From Gammaproteobacteria bacterium UBA5078 (GTDB lineage Bacteria; Pseudomonadota; Gammaproteobacteria; Pseudomonadales; Pseudohongiellaceae), in NCBI GenBank assembly GCA_002416505.1, contig DIAM01000007.1, positions 50,006 to 114,005 on the forward strand: 64,000 bases of DNA, given 5' to 3'. Each line of letters begins with the position of its first letter. The first letter of the stretch is position 1. The translations under genes and the position numbers were made by a program. The notes beneath the pieces are model-generated. The model ran no database searches, was not told where the DNA came from, and was given only the letters and a program-made list of their open reading frames with translations. Shown here piece after piece: positions 53,184 to 62,094 of this stretch.

Positions 53184-55775
53184 ATGCGCATGGAACAACT
53201 TACCAGTAAGTTACAGGCCGCGATTTCTGAGGCGCAGTCCCTAGCTCTAGGCCAGGACAATAATTTCATCGAGCCTGTGCACATAGTCATTGCGCTTCTG
53301 GATCAGAAGGGCGGATCTGTGCGGCCCTTGCTTTCGCAAACCGGTTTCAATGTCGGCGAGTTGCGCAAGCAACTCCAGCAAGCTCTGGAGCGCCTGCCGA
53401 AAGTCGAGGGAACTGGTGGCGATGTTGCGCTTTCCAACGAGTCGGGTCGGATGATGAACCAGGCCGATAAGCTAGCGCAGAAGAATGGCGATAAGTTCAT
53501 CTCCAGTGAGACGGTGCTTCTCGCGGCCATGGCTGACAAAGGCGAGTTGGGAAGGTTATTGAACTCATTTGGGGTTAGTGAGCAAGCCCTGCAAAGCGCC
53601 ATCAATAATCTACGCGGTGGCGATAAAGTAAGCGACGCCGGTGCGGAAGAGTCTTGGCAGGCGCTGTCGCGTTTTTGCGTAGATCTTACGGAGCGCGCGG
53701 CCAATGGTGAGCTCGACCCAGTGATCGGTAGAGACTCGGAGATAAGGCGCACTATTCAGGTGCTACAACGCCGCACCAAGAATAATCCCGTACTCATCGG
53801 GGAACCCGGCGTCGGTAAGACGGCCATTCTAGAGGGGCTTGCCCAGCGCATCGTGAATGGCGAGGTGCCTGAGGGGCTGAAAGATAAGAAAATTCTCTCT
53901 CTCGACATGGGCTCATTGATCGCCGGCGCGAAATTTCGCGGCGAATTCGAAGAGCGTTTGAAGGGCGTTCTCAACGAGCTCTCCAAGCAAGAGGGGTCGG
54001 TTATCCTCTTTATAGATGAGTTGCACACGATGGTCGGTGCTGGCAAGGCCGAAGGCTCTATGGATGCTGGCAATATGCTTAAACCAGCACTCGCCAGAGG
54101 TGAGTTGCATTGCGTGGGGGCGACTACTCTTGACGAGTATCGTCAATATATCGAGAAGGATGCCGCGCTCGAACGACGCTTCCAGAAAGTCTTGGTAGAG
54201 GAGCCTTCCGAGGAAGACACGATCGCGATTCTGCGTGGTCTGAAGGAGCGCTATGAAGTCCACCACGGTGTGCAGATTGCGGATGCTGCGATAATCGCGG
54301 CGGCGCGACTCTCGCAGCGTTATATTCCCGATCGACAATTGCCCGATAAGGCGATCGACCTAATCGACGAGGCGGCAAGTCTCATTCGCATGGAGATCGA
54401 TTCCAAGCCAGAGGACATGGATCGTCTCGATCGTCGTCTGATTCAGTTAAAGATAGAACGTGAGGCCCTGAAGAAAGAAGAGGATGAGGCTTCGCGCAAG
54501 CGCAAGGAGAAGCTTGCGGACGAGATCGCGAAGTTGGAACTCGAGTATTCCGATCTCGAAGAGGTCTGGAAGGCCGAGAAAGCCTCCGTGCAAGGCGCGC
54601 AATCGATAAAGAGTAATCTGGAGCGTGCCCGCAACGAGCTGGAGCTGGCGCGCCGCGCCGGTGATCTAGCGCGCATGTCTGAATTGCAGTACGGGATAAT
54701 TCCGAAACTCGAAAAATCCCTAGAGACTTCTGCGCAAGCCGATACCAAGGATTTGAAATTGCTTCGCAATCGGGTCACCGAAGAGGAGATCGCCGAGGTA
54801 GTTTCGCGCTGGACAGGAATTCCGGTCACCAAGATGTTGCAGGGTGACCGCCAGAAACTGCTGGAGATGGAGGATGCGCTGCATAAGCGCGTCATCGGTC
54901 AGGATGAGGCTGTGAATGCCGTAGCCAATGCGGTGCGTCGATCTCGCTCCGGTCTTTCCGATCCGAATCGACCCAATGGTTCGTTCCTGTTCCTCGGCCC
55001 TACCGGCGTGGGTAAGACGGAATTGTGTAAGGCTCTTGCCGAATTCCTCTTCGACACCGAGGATGCGATGGTCCGCATCGATATGTCTGAGTTCATGGAG
55101 CAGCACTCCGTCGCGCGCCTGATTGGTGCACCACCGGGCTATGTCGGCTATGAAGAGGGCGGCTATCTCACCGAAGCGGTGCGCAGAAGACCCTACTCGG
55201 TGCTGTTACTAGATGAGGTGGAGAAAGCTCATCCCGATGTGTTCAATATCTTATTGCAGGTCATGGATGACGGGCGCCTAACCGATGGCCACGGGCGTAC
55301 TGTGGACTTTCGCAATACCGTGATCGTGATGACATCGAATCTAGGCTCCGATCGCATTCAGGAGATGATGGGAGAGGGGGGCACCGACGAGGCCGCCTAT
55401 GAGCGCGTGAAGAATGAAGTACTCTCGGTAGTCGTAAGGCACTTTTCGCCGGAGTTCGTGAATCGCATAGATGAGACGGTGGTGTTCCATCCCTTGCTGC
55501 AAGATCAGATTCGAGGCATCGCAGATATACAAATTGGCTTATTAAACAGTCGCTTACATGACCATGACTTGCGAATTGAGGTGGCCGACGCGGTGCTGGA
55601 TAAGCTCGCCCAATTGGGCTACGACCCCGTCTATGGCGCGCGCCCCTTAAAGCGAGCGATCCAGAACTGGATAGAGAACCCACTGTCACAGAAATTGATC
55701 AAGGGCGAGTACCTGCCAGGGGATTGCATCGTGGTCGATGTCAGCAATGACACGTTCGAGTTTGGTAAGAAGTAA
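53184..55775 (+). CDS. clpB: Disaggregase ClpB
   Basis: 863 residues from the ATG at 53184 (AGAGG about 7 bases upstream). Hsp100 hexameric ATPase that rescues aggregated proteins with DnaK. N-terminal Clp repeats, AAA-1 with Walker A GEPGVGKTAI and Walker B ILFIDELHTMVG, a coiled M-domain (about residues 410-530, charged: LEYSDLEEVWKAEK), AAA-2 with GPTGVGKTELCKALAE, LLDEVEKAHPDVFN and C-terminal GARPLKRAIQNW. Clean heat-shock promoter upstream, structured 3' region downstream. Confidence 0.97.
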   Translation: MRMEQLTSKLQAAISEAQSLALGQDNNFIEPVHIVIALLDQKGGSVRPLLSQTGFNVGELRKQLQQALERLPKVEGTGGDVALSNESGRMMNQADKLAQKNGDKFISSETVLLAAMADKGELGRLLNSFGVSEQALQSAINNLRGGDKVSDAGAEESWQALSRFCVDLTERAANGELDPVIGRDSEIRRTIQVLQRRTKNNPVLIGEPGVGKTAILEGLAQRIVNGEVPEGLKDKKILSLDMGSLIAGAKFRGEFEERLKGVLNELSKQEGSVILFIDELHTMVGAGKAEGSMDAGNMLKPALARGELHCVGATTLDEYRQYIEKDAALERRFQKVLVEEPSEEDTIAILRGLKERYEVHHGVQIADAAIIAAARLSQRYIPDRQLPDKAIDLIDEAASLIRMEIDSKPEDMDRLDRRLIQLKIEREALKKEEDEASRKRKEKLADEIAKLELEYSDLEEVWKAEKASVQGAQSIKSNLERARNELELARRAGDLARMSELQYGIIPKLEKSLETSAQADTKDLKLLRNRVTEEEIAEVVSRWTGIPVTKMLQGDRQKLLEMEDALHKRVIGQDEAVNAVANAVRRSRSGLSDPNRPNGSFLFLGPTGVGKTELCKALAEFLFDTEDAMVRIDMSEFMEQHSVARLIGAPPGYVGYEEGGYLTEAVRRRPYSVLLLDEVEKAHPDVFNILLQVMDDGRLTDGHGRTVDFRNTVIVMTSNLGSDRIQEMMGEGGTDEAAYERVKNEVLSVVVRHFSPEFVNRIDETVVFHPLLQDQIRGIADIQIGLLNSRLHDHDLRIEVADAVLDKLAQLGYDPVYGARPLKRAIQNWIENPLSQKLIKGEYLPGDCIVVDVSNDTFEFGKK

Positions 55776-56011
55776 GCCTCGCTGGTGATATGTTTAGTCT
55801 GCAAGCCCTATAAACGCTTGACTTTAGGGTGAATGGTGGGAAAATTGCCATCGTTTTTACTTGCAGACTGAACAGACCACCACCTCATCCGGTCCTGCTC
55901 AGTGGTCGTCCGACAAAAAATGTTGGGTGCCATGAAGATCTTAGGTGTCAAACTACGTCCACCTTAGGCTCCGAAACGTTACCGCGTTAAGGGCTGACAA
56001 GAGTCAAACCG

Positions 56012-56098
56012 GGTCTGCCTAGTGCGTTATGCACGGATCTGCTTTGACACTCCCTGAATCATTTTAAAATTACACTGTTGGTTTGCCTAGGGCAGACC
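56012..56098 (+). promoter_or_regulatory. Competing repeats in the ilvI upstream region
   Basis: GGTCTGCCTAG (56012-56022) and GGTTTGCCTAG (56080-56090) are direct repeats with one difference. Both can pair with GGCAGACC (56091-56098): the near copy forms a tight hairpin with loop TAG (one G-U), the far copy a perfect 8-bp stem. The two pairings exclude each other. GTGC/GCAC (56022-56025, 56031-56034) forms a small stem between. This could be an RNA switch or an operator for an Lrp-type regulator. Confidence 0.45.
56044..56070 (+). promoter_or_regulatory. Candidate sigma-70 promoter for ilvIH
   Basis: Perfect -35 TTGACA (56044-56049) and TAAAAT (56065-56070) as -10. The 15-base spacer is short. 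Transcription would begin near 56077, just before the GGTTTGCC hairpin. The -35 also lies in a possible GTCAAA/TTTGAC stem (56003-56008 with 56043-56048). Confidence 0.35.
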
Positions 56099-56158
56099 GT
56101 CCGTATTGCTATCCGGGTTCGGTGCTCTTTCGTCAACATTGTACAGAGGTCTAAGAAA

Positions 56159-57883
56159 GTGGAATTATTATCAGGCGGTGAAATGCTCATCAGGGCATTA
56201 CACGACGAAGGCGTTGAATTGATATATGGCTACCCCGGTGGTGCCGTATTGCATATCTACGACGCGATTTTCAATCAAGATAAGGTAGAGCACATCCTCG
56301 TTCGTCACGAACAGGCTGCTACGCACGCCGCGGATGGCTATGCGCGCGCAACCGGGCGTCCTGGTGTGGTACTGGTTACCTCGGGTCCCGGCGCAACGAA
56401 TGCCGTCACCGGTATCGCCACGGCGTTCATGGATTCCATTCCCATGATCGTTATCTCGGGGCAGGTCGATAGCTCACTCATAGGGTCCGATGGCTTTCAG
56501 GAAACGGACATGGTGGGTATTTCTCGCCCGATCGTGAAGCATAGCTTCATGGTGCAGAATCCTGAGGATATCCCGAATATCGTGAAGAAGGCGTTCTATA
56601 TAGCCACCACTGGCAGGCCAGGTCCTGTCGTTATCGATATTCCTAAGGATGTCACCGACCCTAGTAGAAAATTCAAGTACGCCTACCCTGAGTCGGTAAA
56701 GCTACGTTCCTATTCGGTTCCAGCGAAGGGGCACACCGGGCAGATCAAGAAAGCGGTAGAGATATTGTTGGCGGCCAAACGCCCCATTCTCTACACCGGC
56801 GGTGGCGTTATACAGGGCGAGGGCAGTGCCTTGCTAACGGAATTGACGCGAAAATTGGGCTATCCGATCACCAATACATTGATGGGTCTGGGCGCCTATC
56901 CGGCAACGGATAAGCAGTTCCTCGGCATGTTGGGTATGCACGGTACCTACGAGGCCAACATGGCCATGCACTTCAGTGACGTGGTGCTTGGTATTGGTGT
57001 GCGTTTCGACGACCGTGTTACGAATACTATTTCCAAGTTTTGTCCCGGCGCCAAGATTCTTCATGTGGATATCGATCCGGCGTCTATTTCGAAGACAGTT
57101 GCCGCAGACGTGCCGATCGTTGGCTCGGTCACCAGTGTCATCGAAGACATGCTAGAGCTAATTAAATTGTCCGAGACTAAGGTCGATCGCAAAGCGCTTG
57201 ATCTATGGTGGAAGCAGATCGAGGGCTGGCGTGAAAAAGACAGCTTGAAGGTAGTCTCTGCCGAGAACGATGTCATCAAGCCACAGCAAGCGATCCAGTG
57301 TCTGTATGAGATCACCAATGGCGATGCCTATGTTTCTTCAGACGTCGGTCAGCATCAGATGTTCGCTGCGCAATACTACAAGTTCGATAAGCCACGTCGT
57401 TGGATTAACTCCGGCGGGCTGGGCACTATGGGTTTTGGTTTCCCCGCAGCAATGGGCGTACAGCTCGCATTTCCTGACGCAGTCTCCGTATGTGTGACTG
57501 GTGAAGGTAGCTTCCAGATGAACTTGCAGGAATTGGCGACATGCTTGCAATACAATCTACCTGTGAAGATTGTCTGTCTGAATAATCAGGCCTTGGGTAT
57601 GGTGAAGCAGTGGCAGGATATGCAGTACGGTGGGCGTTATTCTCATAGTACCTATTCCGAGTCCTTGCCCGACTTCATCAAGCTGGCAGAGGCCTATGGC
57701 CATGTCGGTGTGCGTATCGACAAGCTCTCCGAGCTGAAGCAAAAAATGACTGAAGCGTTTGCGTTGAAAGATCGCTTAGTCTTCATCGACGTAATGGTTG
57801 ACCCAATGGAGCACGTGTATCCAATGGCGATCAAAGGCGGCTCGATGAAGGATATGATTCTAAGCAAGACGGAGAGAACCTAA
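56159..57883 (+). CDS. ilvI: Acetolactate synthase large subunit
   Basis: 574 residues from the GTG at 56159 (AGAGG 9 bases upstream), equal to E. coli IlvI. ThDP enzyme condensing pyruvate with pyruvate or 2-oxobutyrate. Motifs: GYPGGAVLHIYD, the catalytic Glu in RHEQAATHAADGYAR, and the ThDP motif starting GEGSFQMN with LNNQALGMVKQWQDMQYGG. The GEG form (rather than GDG) is common in proteobacterial IlvI and not a defect. Followed by ilvH after one base. Confidence 0.96.
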   Translation: MELLSGGEMLIRALHDEGVELIYGYPGGAVLHIYDAIFNQDKVEHILVRHEQAATHAADGYARATGRPGVVLVTSGPGATNAVTGIATAFMDSIPMIVISGQVDSSLIGSDGFQETDMVGISRPIVKHSFMVQNPEDIPNIVKKAFYIATTGRPGPVVIDIPKDVTDPSRKFKYAYPESVKLRSYSVPAKGHTGQIKKAVEILLAAKRPILYTGGGVIQGEGSALLTELTRKLGYPITNTLMGLGAYPATDKQFLGMLGMHGTYEANMAMHFSDVVLGIGVRFDDRVTNTISKFCPGAKILHVDIDPASISKTVAADVPIVGSVTSVIEDMLELIKLSETKVDRKALDLWWKQIEGWREKDSLKVVSAENDVIKPQQAIQCLYEITNGDAYVSSDVGQHQMFAAQYYKFDKPRRWINSGGLGTMGFGFPAAMGVQLAFPDAVSVCVTGEGSFQMNLQELATCLQYNLPVKIVCLNNQALGMVKQWQDMQYGGRYSHSTYSESLPDFIKLAEAYGHVGVRIDKLSELKQKMTEAFALKDRLVFIDVMVDPMEHVYPMAIKGGSMKDMILSKTERT

Positions 57884-57884
57884 C

Positions 57885-58376
57885 ATGCGACATATAATTT
57901 CAATACTTCTCGAGAACGAGCCAGGGGCATTGTCACGCGTTGTTGGGCTTTTTTCGCAGCGTAATTACAACATCGAGTCTCTCACTGTTGCGCCGACCGA
58001 AGATCACACCCTGTCGCGCTTGACGATCACCACTGTAGGGGATGATCGTAAGATCGAACAGATCACCAAACACTTGAATAAATTGGTGGATGTCGTGAAA
58101 CTCGTTGATCTAACTGAGGGTGCGCATATTGAGCGCGAGCTCATGCTGATTAAGGTAAAGGCGGCGGGTGCGCAGCGCGACGAAGTGAAGCGCACTGCCG
58201 ATATCTTCCGTGCTCAAATAGTCGATGTGACGAGTACCATCTACAGTATTCAGGTAGTGGGAACATCGGCGAAACTAGACGCCTTCTTAGCGGCGATCAG
58301 TGGCATTACCATTTTAGAGGTTGCCAGGACTGGCGTCTCTGGAGTGTCTAGAGGCGAGAAAGTCTTGAGCGTGTAG
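57885..58376 (+). CDS. ilvH: Acetolactate synthase regulatory subunit
   Basis: 163 residues. N-terminal ACT domain ISILLENEPGALSRVVGLFSQRNYNIESL in two blocks binds valine for feedback control; C-terminal ferredoxin-like domain (about 80-163) with LMLIKVKA and GVSGVSRGEKVLSV. It activates IlvI and confers feedback inhibition. The operon ends in a perfect terminator shared with ilvC. Confidence 0.96.
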   Translation: MRHIISILLENEPGALSRVVGLFSQRNYNIESLTVAPTEDHTLSRLTITTVGDDRKIEQITKHLNKLVDVVKLVDLTEGAHIERELMLIKVKAAGAQRDEVKRTADIFRAQIVDVTSTIYSIQVVGTSAKLDAFLAAISGITILEVARTGVSGVSRGEKVLSV

Positions 58377-58394
58377 ACATTCAATTTTAAACGT

Positions 58395-58428
58395 CAATAA
58401 AAAAGGGCCTATTGGCCCTTTTTTATTG
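58395..58428. terminator. Bidirectional intrinsic terminator between ilvH and ilvC
   Basis: Perfect 15-bp inverted repeat: arms 58395-58409 (CAATAAAAAAGGGCC) and 58414-58428, loop TATT. GGGCC/GGCCC core with six A on one side and six T on the other, so it reads as an intrinsic terminator in both directions for the convergent genes. Confidence 0.93.
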
Positions 58429-58443
58429 TTTAGCATTTCGCGA

Positions 58444-59913
58444 TCAGATGATTTTCTTCATCGCAGTCATATAAGAGCGTAATTTCTTGCCCACGACTTC
58501 GATAGGGTGATTGCGTAGTGCCTGGTTGACAGCAATGAGCTCTGCGTTATCGACGTTATTATCGACTAGGCTGAGACCCTTGCCGATCACATCGACGTCG
58601 ATCTTGCTCATGAAGTCTTTCAGGAGTGGAACGCACGCGTGTGAGAACAGGTAACAACCATACTCAGCCGTATCGGAGATTACTTTGTTCATCTCGTATA
58701 GTTTCTTACGACCGATCAAGTTAGCGATCAATGGCGTTTCATGCAGTGACTCGTAGTAAGCAGACTCTTCAATGATGCCGCTTGCCGTCATGGTCTCGAA
58801 AGCGAGCTCAACACCTGCTTTGAGCATCGCAACCATCAGGATGCCATTGTCGTAGTACTCTTGTTCACGGATATCCATAGTGCCCGCGGTAGACTTTTCG
58901 AATTCAGTCTCTGCTGTCGCGGCGCGCCAAGTCAGCAGCTTCTCGTCGTCATTGGCCCAGTCATCCATCATGCCACTTGAGAATGCACCGGTGATGATGT
59001 CATCCATATGCTTCTGATAGAGAGGCGCCATGATGTCTTTGAGCTCGGCCGCTAGAGAGTTCGCCACTAACTTCGCTGGATTGGATAGGCGATCCATCAT
59101 ATTGGTGATGCCGCCGTGCTTCAGTCCTTCTGAAACAACTTCCCAGCCATGTTGCATCAGCTTAGAGGCGTAGGCAGGATCGATTCCCTTCTCGACCATC
59201 TTGTTGTAACAAACGATAGTGCCTGCTTGCAGCATGCCACACAGGATGGTTTGCTCGCCCATCAAGTCTGATTTTACTTCGGCGATAAACGAGGACTGGA
59301 GTACCCCTGCGCGATGTCCGCCTGTGCCTGCGGCGTATGCCTTGGCGATCTCTAGGCCATCGCCATTTGGGTCATTCTCTTCGTGAACTGCAATTAGCGT
59401 CGGCACGCCGAAACCACGCTTATACTCTTCACGTACTTCCGTGCCTGGACACTTAGGTGCCACCATGACGACTGTCAGGTCTGGACGGATCTGCATGCCT
59501 TCCTCAACGATGTTGAAGCCATGAGAATAGGCCAAGCAAGCGCCTTTCTTCATTAAAGGCATGATCTCCTTAACTACTGGCGTGTGCTGTTTGTCTGGAG
59601 TGAGGTTTAGGACCATGTCTGCCTGCGGCACCAACTCTTCGTAGGTGCCTACCGTAAAGCCATTCTCTGTCGCGTTCTTCCAAGACTGACGCTTCTCTGC
59701 TATTGCGGCGGCGCGCAGCGTGTAGGAGATGTCTAGGCCGCTGTCGCGCATGTTCAAGCCCTGGTTAAGACCTTGTGCGCCACAGCCGACGATGACGATC
59801 TTCTTGCCCAGCAACTTGTTGACGCCATCGGCGAACTCGTTTTTATCCATGAAACGACACTTGCCGAGTTGTTGTAGCTGTAATCGTAAGGGTAGGGTAT
59901 TGAAATAATTCAT
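58444..59913 (-). CDS. ilvC: Ketol-acid reductoisomerase, class II
   Basis: 489 residues from the ATG at 59913 with GGAGAG about 5 bases upstream; the longer frame runs into the regulatory region. Long (class II, E. coli-type) enzyme: MNYFNTLPLRLQLQQLGKCRF, NADPH motif IVIVGCGAQGLNQG with SYTLR, and the duplicated knotted C-terminal domain with metal ligands (VKSDLMGEQTILCG). Second step of Ile/Val synthesis. Divergent from its regulator ilvY, as in E. coli. Confidence 0.96.
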   Translation of the reverse strand: MNYFNTLPLRLQLQQLGKCRFMDKNEFADGVNKLLGKKIVIVGCGAQGLNQGLNMRDSGLDISYTLRAAAIAEKRQSWKNATENGFTVGTYEELVPQADMVLNLTPDKQHTPVVKEIMPLMKKGACLAYSHGFNIVEEGMQIRPDLTVVMVAPKCPGTEVREEYKRGFGVPTLIAVHEENDPNGDGLEIAKAYAAGTGGHRAGVLQSSFIAEVKSDLMGEQTILCGMLQAGTIVCYNKMVEKGIDPAYASKLMQHGWEVVSEGLKHGGITNMMDRLSNPAKLVANSLAAELKDIMAPLYQKHMDDIITGAFSSGMMDDWANDDEKLLTWRAATAETEFEKSTAGTMDIREQEYYDNGILMVAMLKAGVELAFETMTASGIIEESAYYESLHETPLIANLIGRKKLYEMNKVISDTAEYGCYLFSHACVPLLKDFMSKIDVDVIGKGLSLVDNNVDNAELIAVNQALRNHPIEVVGKKLRSYMTAMKKII

Positions 59914-60088
59914 TTTTCTCTCCAGTTTCGGTGTTGTTCGACAGGATGCCGCGTCTAGTCGGCGGTCAACCACGGGTGCCAGCCATGCAAATTCTAGGTG
60001 CGCATAATAGGCGAAGTTGTTGGTTGCGTAAAACGCTATATATGCAACAATACGTTTCATATTCTGCAATGAAGCGAGCGATAGCCCT
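59914..60088. promoter_or_regulatory. ilvC-ilvY divergent control region
   Basis: 175 bases between the two starts. It includes an inverted repeat GTTGC (60023-60027) and GCAAC (60044-60048), spacer 16, within AT-rich sequence, a candidate IlvY (LysR-type) operator; a second element TTCAT/ATGAA lies around 60056-60073. By analogy IlvY would sit here constantly and induce ilvC when acetolactate or acetohydroxybutyrate binds. The exact site is inference. Confidence 0.5.
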
Positions 60089-61003
60089 TTGGAACTCCGG
60101 GAACTGCAACTTTACCTGCATCTGTGCCGAAACCTGCACTTCGGTAATACGAGTCGCGAGCATCACCTGAGTCCGTCTAGCCTGACACGGGTAGTACAGA
60201 AACTCGAGCAAGAGGTGGGGACATCACTATTTGAACGCGATAGTCGTACTGTAAAGTTAACGGCAGCTGGAGCGCGGTTCCGCGATTATGCGGCCGAGAC
60301 CCTTGAGCGCTGGGAACTGCTCAAACGCGACTTGCAGCAGCAAGCCGACGTGTTAACGGGCCGCCTGAGTATCTTCTGCTCTGTTACCGCGAGCTATAGC
60401 TTCCTGCACGATTTATTGAATCAATACCGTTCGCGCTATCCCGCTGTAGAGATTCAACTGCATACGGGGGATACGGCGCTGTCCATTCAGCGCGTCCTAG
60501 ACGAACAAGAGGATATTGGAATAGCGGCGCGGCCCGAACGCATCCCGGAGAAGCTAACATTCAGGGCGATTCGCAACTCGCCGCTGATATTTATAGCCCC
60601 TCGATCGTCCTCGCCACTGCGTGATACGCTGGACGCATGCAAAAAGGGCCAGCTTGCCCTGCCGTGGAAGCAGATCCCGATGGTCTTGTCGGAGTCCGGT
60701 ATTGCGCGAGACCGCGTCGATCGCTGGTTTTCCGAACGCGGGCTTAGCCCCAACATTTATGCACAGGTGGGGGGGAATGAGGCGATCGTCAGCATGGTCA
60801 GCTTGGGCTTCGGAGTGGGCGTAGTGCCCCAGTTGGTAGTGGAGAATAGCCCGATGAGGAGCAAGATCGAGATGCTCGATGTGCAACCCGCGCTTGAACC
60901 CTTTACGATTGGCTTATGTGTATTGAGGCGGAAGTTGAGTAATCCCCTGATAAAGGCCTTCTGGGATCTATCGCAAGACCACATCGCCCCCGGCGCGCTT
61001 TGA
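60089..61003 (+). CDS. ilvY: LysR-type activator IlvY
   Basis: 304 residues from a TTG start. N-terminal winged helix: LRELQLYLHLCRNLHFGNTS, then SPSSLTRVVQKLEQEVGTSLFERDSRTVKLTAAG in two blocks; C-terminal periplasmic-binding-protein fold for the acetohydroxy-acid inducer, with FGVGVVPQLVVENSP. Position divergent from ilvC and the start pattern (E. coli MDLRDLKTFLHL) support IlvY rather than another LysR regulator. Confidence 0.92.
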   Translation: MELRELQLYLHLCRNLHFGNTSREHHLSPSSLTRVVQKLEQEVGTSLFERDSRTVKLTAAGARFRDYAAETLERWELLKRDLQQQADVLTGRLSIFCSVTASYSFLHDLLNQYRSRYPAVEIQLHTGDTALSIQRVLDEQEDIGIAARPERIPEKLTFRAIRNSPLIFIAPRSSSPLRDTLDACKKGQLALPWKQIPMVLSESGIARDRVDRWFSERGLSPNIYAQVGGNEAIVSMVSLGFGVGVVPQLVVENSPMRSKIEMLDVQPALEPFTIGLCVLRRKLSNPLIKAFWDLSQDHIAPGAL

Positions 61004-61090
61004 GTACAATATTAAGGCGAAGCTTCGGTGTATAATCGCAACGGTTCCGCCAGCCACCAATTCTTAACAGCCTGAGGGCGAGTTTGCTTT

Positions 61091-61933
61091 ATGGACACAG
61101 AAAACAATAATGAGCAGGATATCGAGCAGGATTTAGAGGATAGCCTCTTTCCGATCGATGAGCATGAGGAAGTAGTCTCCGAGGGTGGCAAGAAAATCCG
61201 CCGTCGCGGCATCTACCTGTTGCCTAATTTATTGACCCTCGGGGCACTCTTCGCCGGTTTCTACGCGATTATCGCCGGCATGAATGGCGATTTTAATAAA
61301 GCGGGGTGGGCGATCCTCATAGCGGCGGTTATGGATGGCTTAGACGGACGGGTAGCGCGCATGACGAATACCCAGAGTGCTTTTGGAGCACAGTTCGATA
61401 GCCTATCTGACATGGTGTCTTTCGGCGTCGCGCCTGCGTTGATTATGTTTAGCTGGGCGCTGTCCTCTCTGGGAGAGGCAGGCTGGGCGGCAAGCTTCAT
61501 CTATATGTCCTGCGCAGCGCTGCGATTGGCTCGCTTCAATGTGCAGTTAGGCACCGTCGATAAACGCTTCTTCGTTGGCCTGCAGAGTCCTGTTGCTGCG
61601 GGTCTAGTGACCTTTGTGGCGTGGGTAGGCTTTAAGTATCAAATCGAGATCACCCCCTTCGTGGCGGTTTGCGCCGCGATACTGACGGCATTCACCGGCA
61701 TTCTGATGATCTCCAATTACCGCTATTACAGCTTTAAGGAGATTCATTTTCGGGGCACAGTTCCTTATGTTGTGTTCCTTATGGCGGTAGTGCTCCTCGT
61801 GGTAATAGCCCAGAATCCTCATGAAGTGCTATTAGGGATGTGCCTGATCTACGCATTGACCGGACCTTGTATCTGGGTTTATCGAAGAGTTAAATCGAAG
61901 ACACGCAAGTCCACAGAAGAGCCCTCCACGTAA
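61091..61933 (+). CDS. pssA: CDP-diacylglycerol-serine O-phosphatidyltransferase
   Basis: 280 residues, type II (membrane) PssA. The CDP-alcohol phosphotransferase motif D-G-x2-A-R-x8-G-x3-D-x3-D is read in DGLDGRVARMTNTQS and AFGAQFDSLSDMVSFG. About seven to eight membrane helices follow an acidic N-terminus of 35 residues. It makes phosphatidylserine, the precursor of phosphatidylethanolamine. In many relatives it lies next to ilvC, as here. Confidence 0.94.
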   Translation: MDTENNNEQDIEQDLEDSLFPIDEHEEVVSEGGKKIRRRGIYLLPNLLTLGALFAGFYAIIAGMNGDFNKAGWAILIAAVMDGLDGRVARMTNTQSAFGAQFDSLSDMVSFGVAPALIMFSWALSSLGEAGWAASFIYMSCAALRLARFNVQLGTVDKRFFVGLQSPVAAGLVTFVAWVGFKYQIEITPFVAVCAAILTAFTGILMISNYRYYSFKEIHFRGTVPYVVFLMAVVLLVVIAQNPHEVLLGMCLIYALTGPCIWVYRRVKSKTRKSTEEPST

Positions 61934-62094
61934 TTATGGTGAGCTAGTGGCGGCAGGGCCGAGTTTTTGTAACATCGATAGAGGCGCGCTTGTCCAAGTT
62001 CTAAAGCGCTAGCTAAGCTGTAGATAGAGTTTTCACCAGCGCCGCACCGTACACTGCGAGCTGAGTACGCAAGTAAATGAGCGAGGAACAGATT

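Larger units (their letters stand above)
55776..56158. other. Non-coding region between clpB and ilvI with dense inverted repeats
   Basis: 383 bases without a credible gene. Left part: a nested hairpin 55796-55869, outer arms AGTCTGCAAG (55796-55805) and CTTGCAGACT (55860-55869) with 10 perfect pairs, inner AAACG/CGTTT (55812-55816, 55852-55856) and ATGG/CCAT (55833-55836, 55848-55851). Then GACCAC/GTGGTC (55875-55880, 55902-55907) and CCGACA/TGTTGG around AAAAA (55910-55926). Right part: the ilvI promoter and repeat set. No leader peptide rich in Ile, Leu or Val was found. Confidence 0.6.

Noticed and set aside
56078..56158. Possible leader peptide or N-terminal extension of IlvI
   Set aside because: Starts with TTG without a ribosome site, is not rich in branched-chain codons, and the GTG at 56159 gives the exact family length.
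57481..57520. GEG instead of GDG in the IlvI ThDP motif
   Set aside because: As I recall, the Glu form occurs in other proteobacterial IlvI proteins; not evidence of inactivity.
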